Below, piece after piece: positions 13,933 to 14,756 of a DNA stretch of 14,756 nt (position 1 is its first letter; the number at the start of each line of letters is the position of its first letter). Source of the stretch: an uncultured Desulfovibrio sp. (lineage in GTDB: Bacteria; Desulfobacterota; Desulfovibrionia; Desulfovibrionales; Desulfovibrionaceae). Position numbers and translations under genes: made by a program. Below the pieces are notes generated by a model. That model worked only from the letters and a program-made list of their open reading frames with translations, was not told where the DNA came from and ran no database searches. The stretch covers positions 1 to 14,756 of the forward strand of contig USBZ01000047.1 in NCBI GenBank assembly GCA_900553065.1. The letters run 5' to 3'.

Positions 13933-14625
13933 ATGGAATTTTCATATGCATCAGATGATATACGTGAATTGGCAAAAGCGCTTCTGAATGTGCAGAAGCA
14001 GCTTCAACCTGCTGTTAAAGATGCCGTCAATCCTTTTATCAAAAACAAGTACGCGACACTGAACAGTGTTATGGACTGCTGTCGTTCCGTACTGATTGAA
14101 AACGGTATTTGGCTGACTCAGTACCCGGTTCCAGCCGAGCCCGGATACTTCGGCCTTGTCACCAAGCTTGTTCATGCGGAGACTGGCCAGTATCAGGCGA
14201 GTCTGGCCATGATCCCGCTGGCAAAAAATGATGCTCAGGGGCTTGGTTCAGCCTGTACCTATGGACGACGCTATGCGCTTTCCGCCATGCTCGGCATAGT
14301 CACGGAAGAAGATGATGACGGCAATGCCGCATCGCTTCGGCAGGAAAAGAGTCCATCACGGCGGACTTCCCGGCCGCAATCTTCGACTACACAGAAGAAG
14401 ATACCGCTGAGTCAGATGCTTTCCGCCTTGAATTTGGCCGATTACATTCCCCATTACCGGCAATACCTGGAGCAGACCTATGGCTGTCCGGTGGAGAGAA
14501 TGAATAGTGATCAGTATCAGGAGCAAGCTGAAATCCTTAGAGAATGCGAGTCAAACCCCGTAGTTTTGCGGGGATTGCTCAAAACCCTCAACACCTACAG
14601 AAAACCACAGCCCATCAGGCAATAG
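13933..14625 (+). CDS. ERF-family single-strand DNA annealing protein
   Basis: A 230-aa annealase of the ERF superfamily, which coats single-stranded DNA and anneals homologous strands in phage and plasmid recombination. Signature regions are NPFIKNKYATLNSVMD (33-48, where relatives read K..YA.L..V), GIWLTQYPVP (58-67), a Thr-Gly strand pair LVHAETGQYQASLAMIP, and AQGLGSACTYGRRYALSAML (101-120) with the acidic TEEDDDGN after it (124-131). A low-complexity Ser/Arg/Gln linker (about 132-155) leads to a small C-terminal domain (155-220) with GCPVERMNSDQ, perhaps for interaction with the host or the nuclease. GAGGT lies seven bases before the ATG. It is the last gene of the operon and is followed by a strong terminator. 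The pairing with the nuclease upstream suggests a Red-like system. Confidence 0.92.
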   Translation: MEFSYASDDIRELAKALLNVQKQLQPAVKDAVNPFIKNKYATLNSVMDCCRSVLIENGIWLTQYPVPAEPGYFGLVTKLVHAETGQYQASLAMIPLAKNDAQGLGSACTYGRRYALSAMLGIVTEEDDDGNAASLRQEKSPSRRTSRPQSSTTQKKIPLSQMLSALNLADYIPHYRQYLEQTYGCPVERMNSDQYQEQAEILRECESNPVVLRGLLKTLNTYRKPQPIRQ

Positions 14626-14644
14626 CTTCGACAGACTAAAACAA

Positions 14645-14681
14645 AAGCTCTCTTTTGCATAAGAAGAGAGCTTCTTTTTTT
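14645..14681 (+). terminator. Operon terminator after the ERF gene
   Basis: AAGCTCTCTT (14645-14654) pairs perfectly with AAGAGAGCTT (14664-14673), followed by C and seven T residues. It lies 20 bases past the ERF stop and closes the six-gene operon. Confidence 0.93.
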
Positions 14682-14701
14682 ATGTCATAATTTTTTATAT
14701 T

Positions 14702-14741
14702 TGGCTATGTCACAACAAACAGTTGATAAATAGCCATTTTT
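14702..14741. repeat. Dyad symmetry at the window edge
   Basis: TGGCTAT (14702-14708) pairs with ATAGCCA (14730-14736), and CAAC with GTTG inside the loop, followed by five T residues. It may be a second terminator, or an operator for a gene that would begin beyond the window; AGGGGAG at 14743-14749 looks like a Shine-Dalgarno. The surrounding 14682-14756 is AT-rich and holds no gene. Confidence 0.4.
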
Positions 14742-14756
14742 ATAGGGGAGTATCAG

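Noticed and set aside
1..14756. Integrase, transposase, tRNA, rRNA or attachment site
   Set aside because: I looked for these because the context suggests a mobile element, but saw none in the window.

Overview
The window looks like accessory DNA from a Gram-negative bacterium. A classical autotransporter with an outer-membrane beta-barrel ending in Phe implies an outer membrane. My best guess is a gut-type Desulfovibrionaceae relative (Bilophila, Mailhella or Desulfovibrio-like), from the style of the autotransporter signal peptide and moderate GC. This is recall, not a search, and the taxon is uncertain.

Left part (1-1113): two small leftward genes, a 56-aa zinc-ribbon protein (824-994) and a 191-aa YubB/DUF1281-like protein (161-736) of a type common on plasmids and conjugative elements. 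Each is followed by a hairpin terminator.

Middle (1114-6578): a complete, apparently intact type II-C CRISPR-Cas locus. From left to right it has a 12-repeat, 11-spacer array (36-bp repeats, every spacer 30 bp, exact 66-bp period), then leftward cas2, cas1 and cas9 (translationally coupled or nearly so), then a rightward tracrRNA with its own promoter and terminator. The anti-repeat strand fixes crRNA polarity as rightward. Each repeat contains a sigma70-like promoter (TTGCCC, 17 bp, TGC-TAGACT) whose -10 abuts the spacer, so each crRNA can be transcribed separately. A long dyad with a T-run between array and cas2 would stop that transcription. No csn2 or cas4 is adjacent.

Right part (6622-14756): a leftward 965-aa autotransporter faces a rightward 80-aa XRE regulator across a shared control region, with a palindrome on the autotransporter promoter. 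Then follows a tight six-gene rightward operon: Ycf46-like AAA+ ATPase, DUF1257 (Ycf35-like), DUF2997, DUF3150-like, a Cas4/AddB-type Fe-S PD-(D/E)XK nuclease and an ERF single-strand annealing protein, closed by a strong terminator. The last two resemble a phage or plasmid exonuclease plus annealase recombination pair. The first four form a recurrent but poorly understood set. The whole setting suggests a prophage, ICE or plasmid, although no integrase, transposase or origin is visible.

The candidates for something new are the unusual CRISPR repeat with its embedded promoter and reversed polarity, and the Ycf46/DUF1257/DUF2997/DUF3150 module coupled to a recombination pair.
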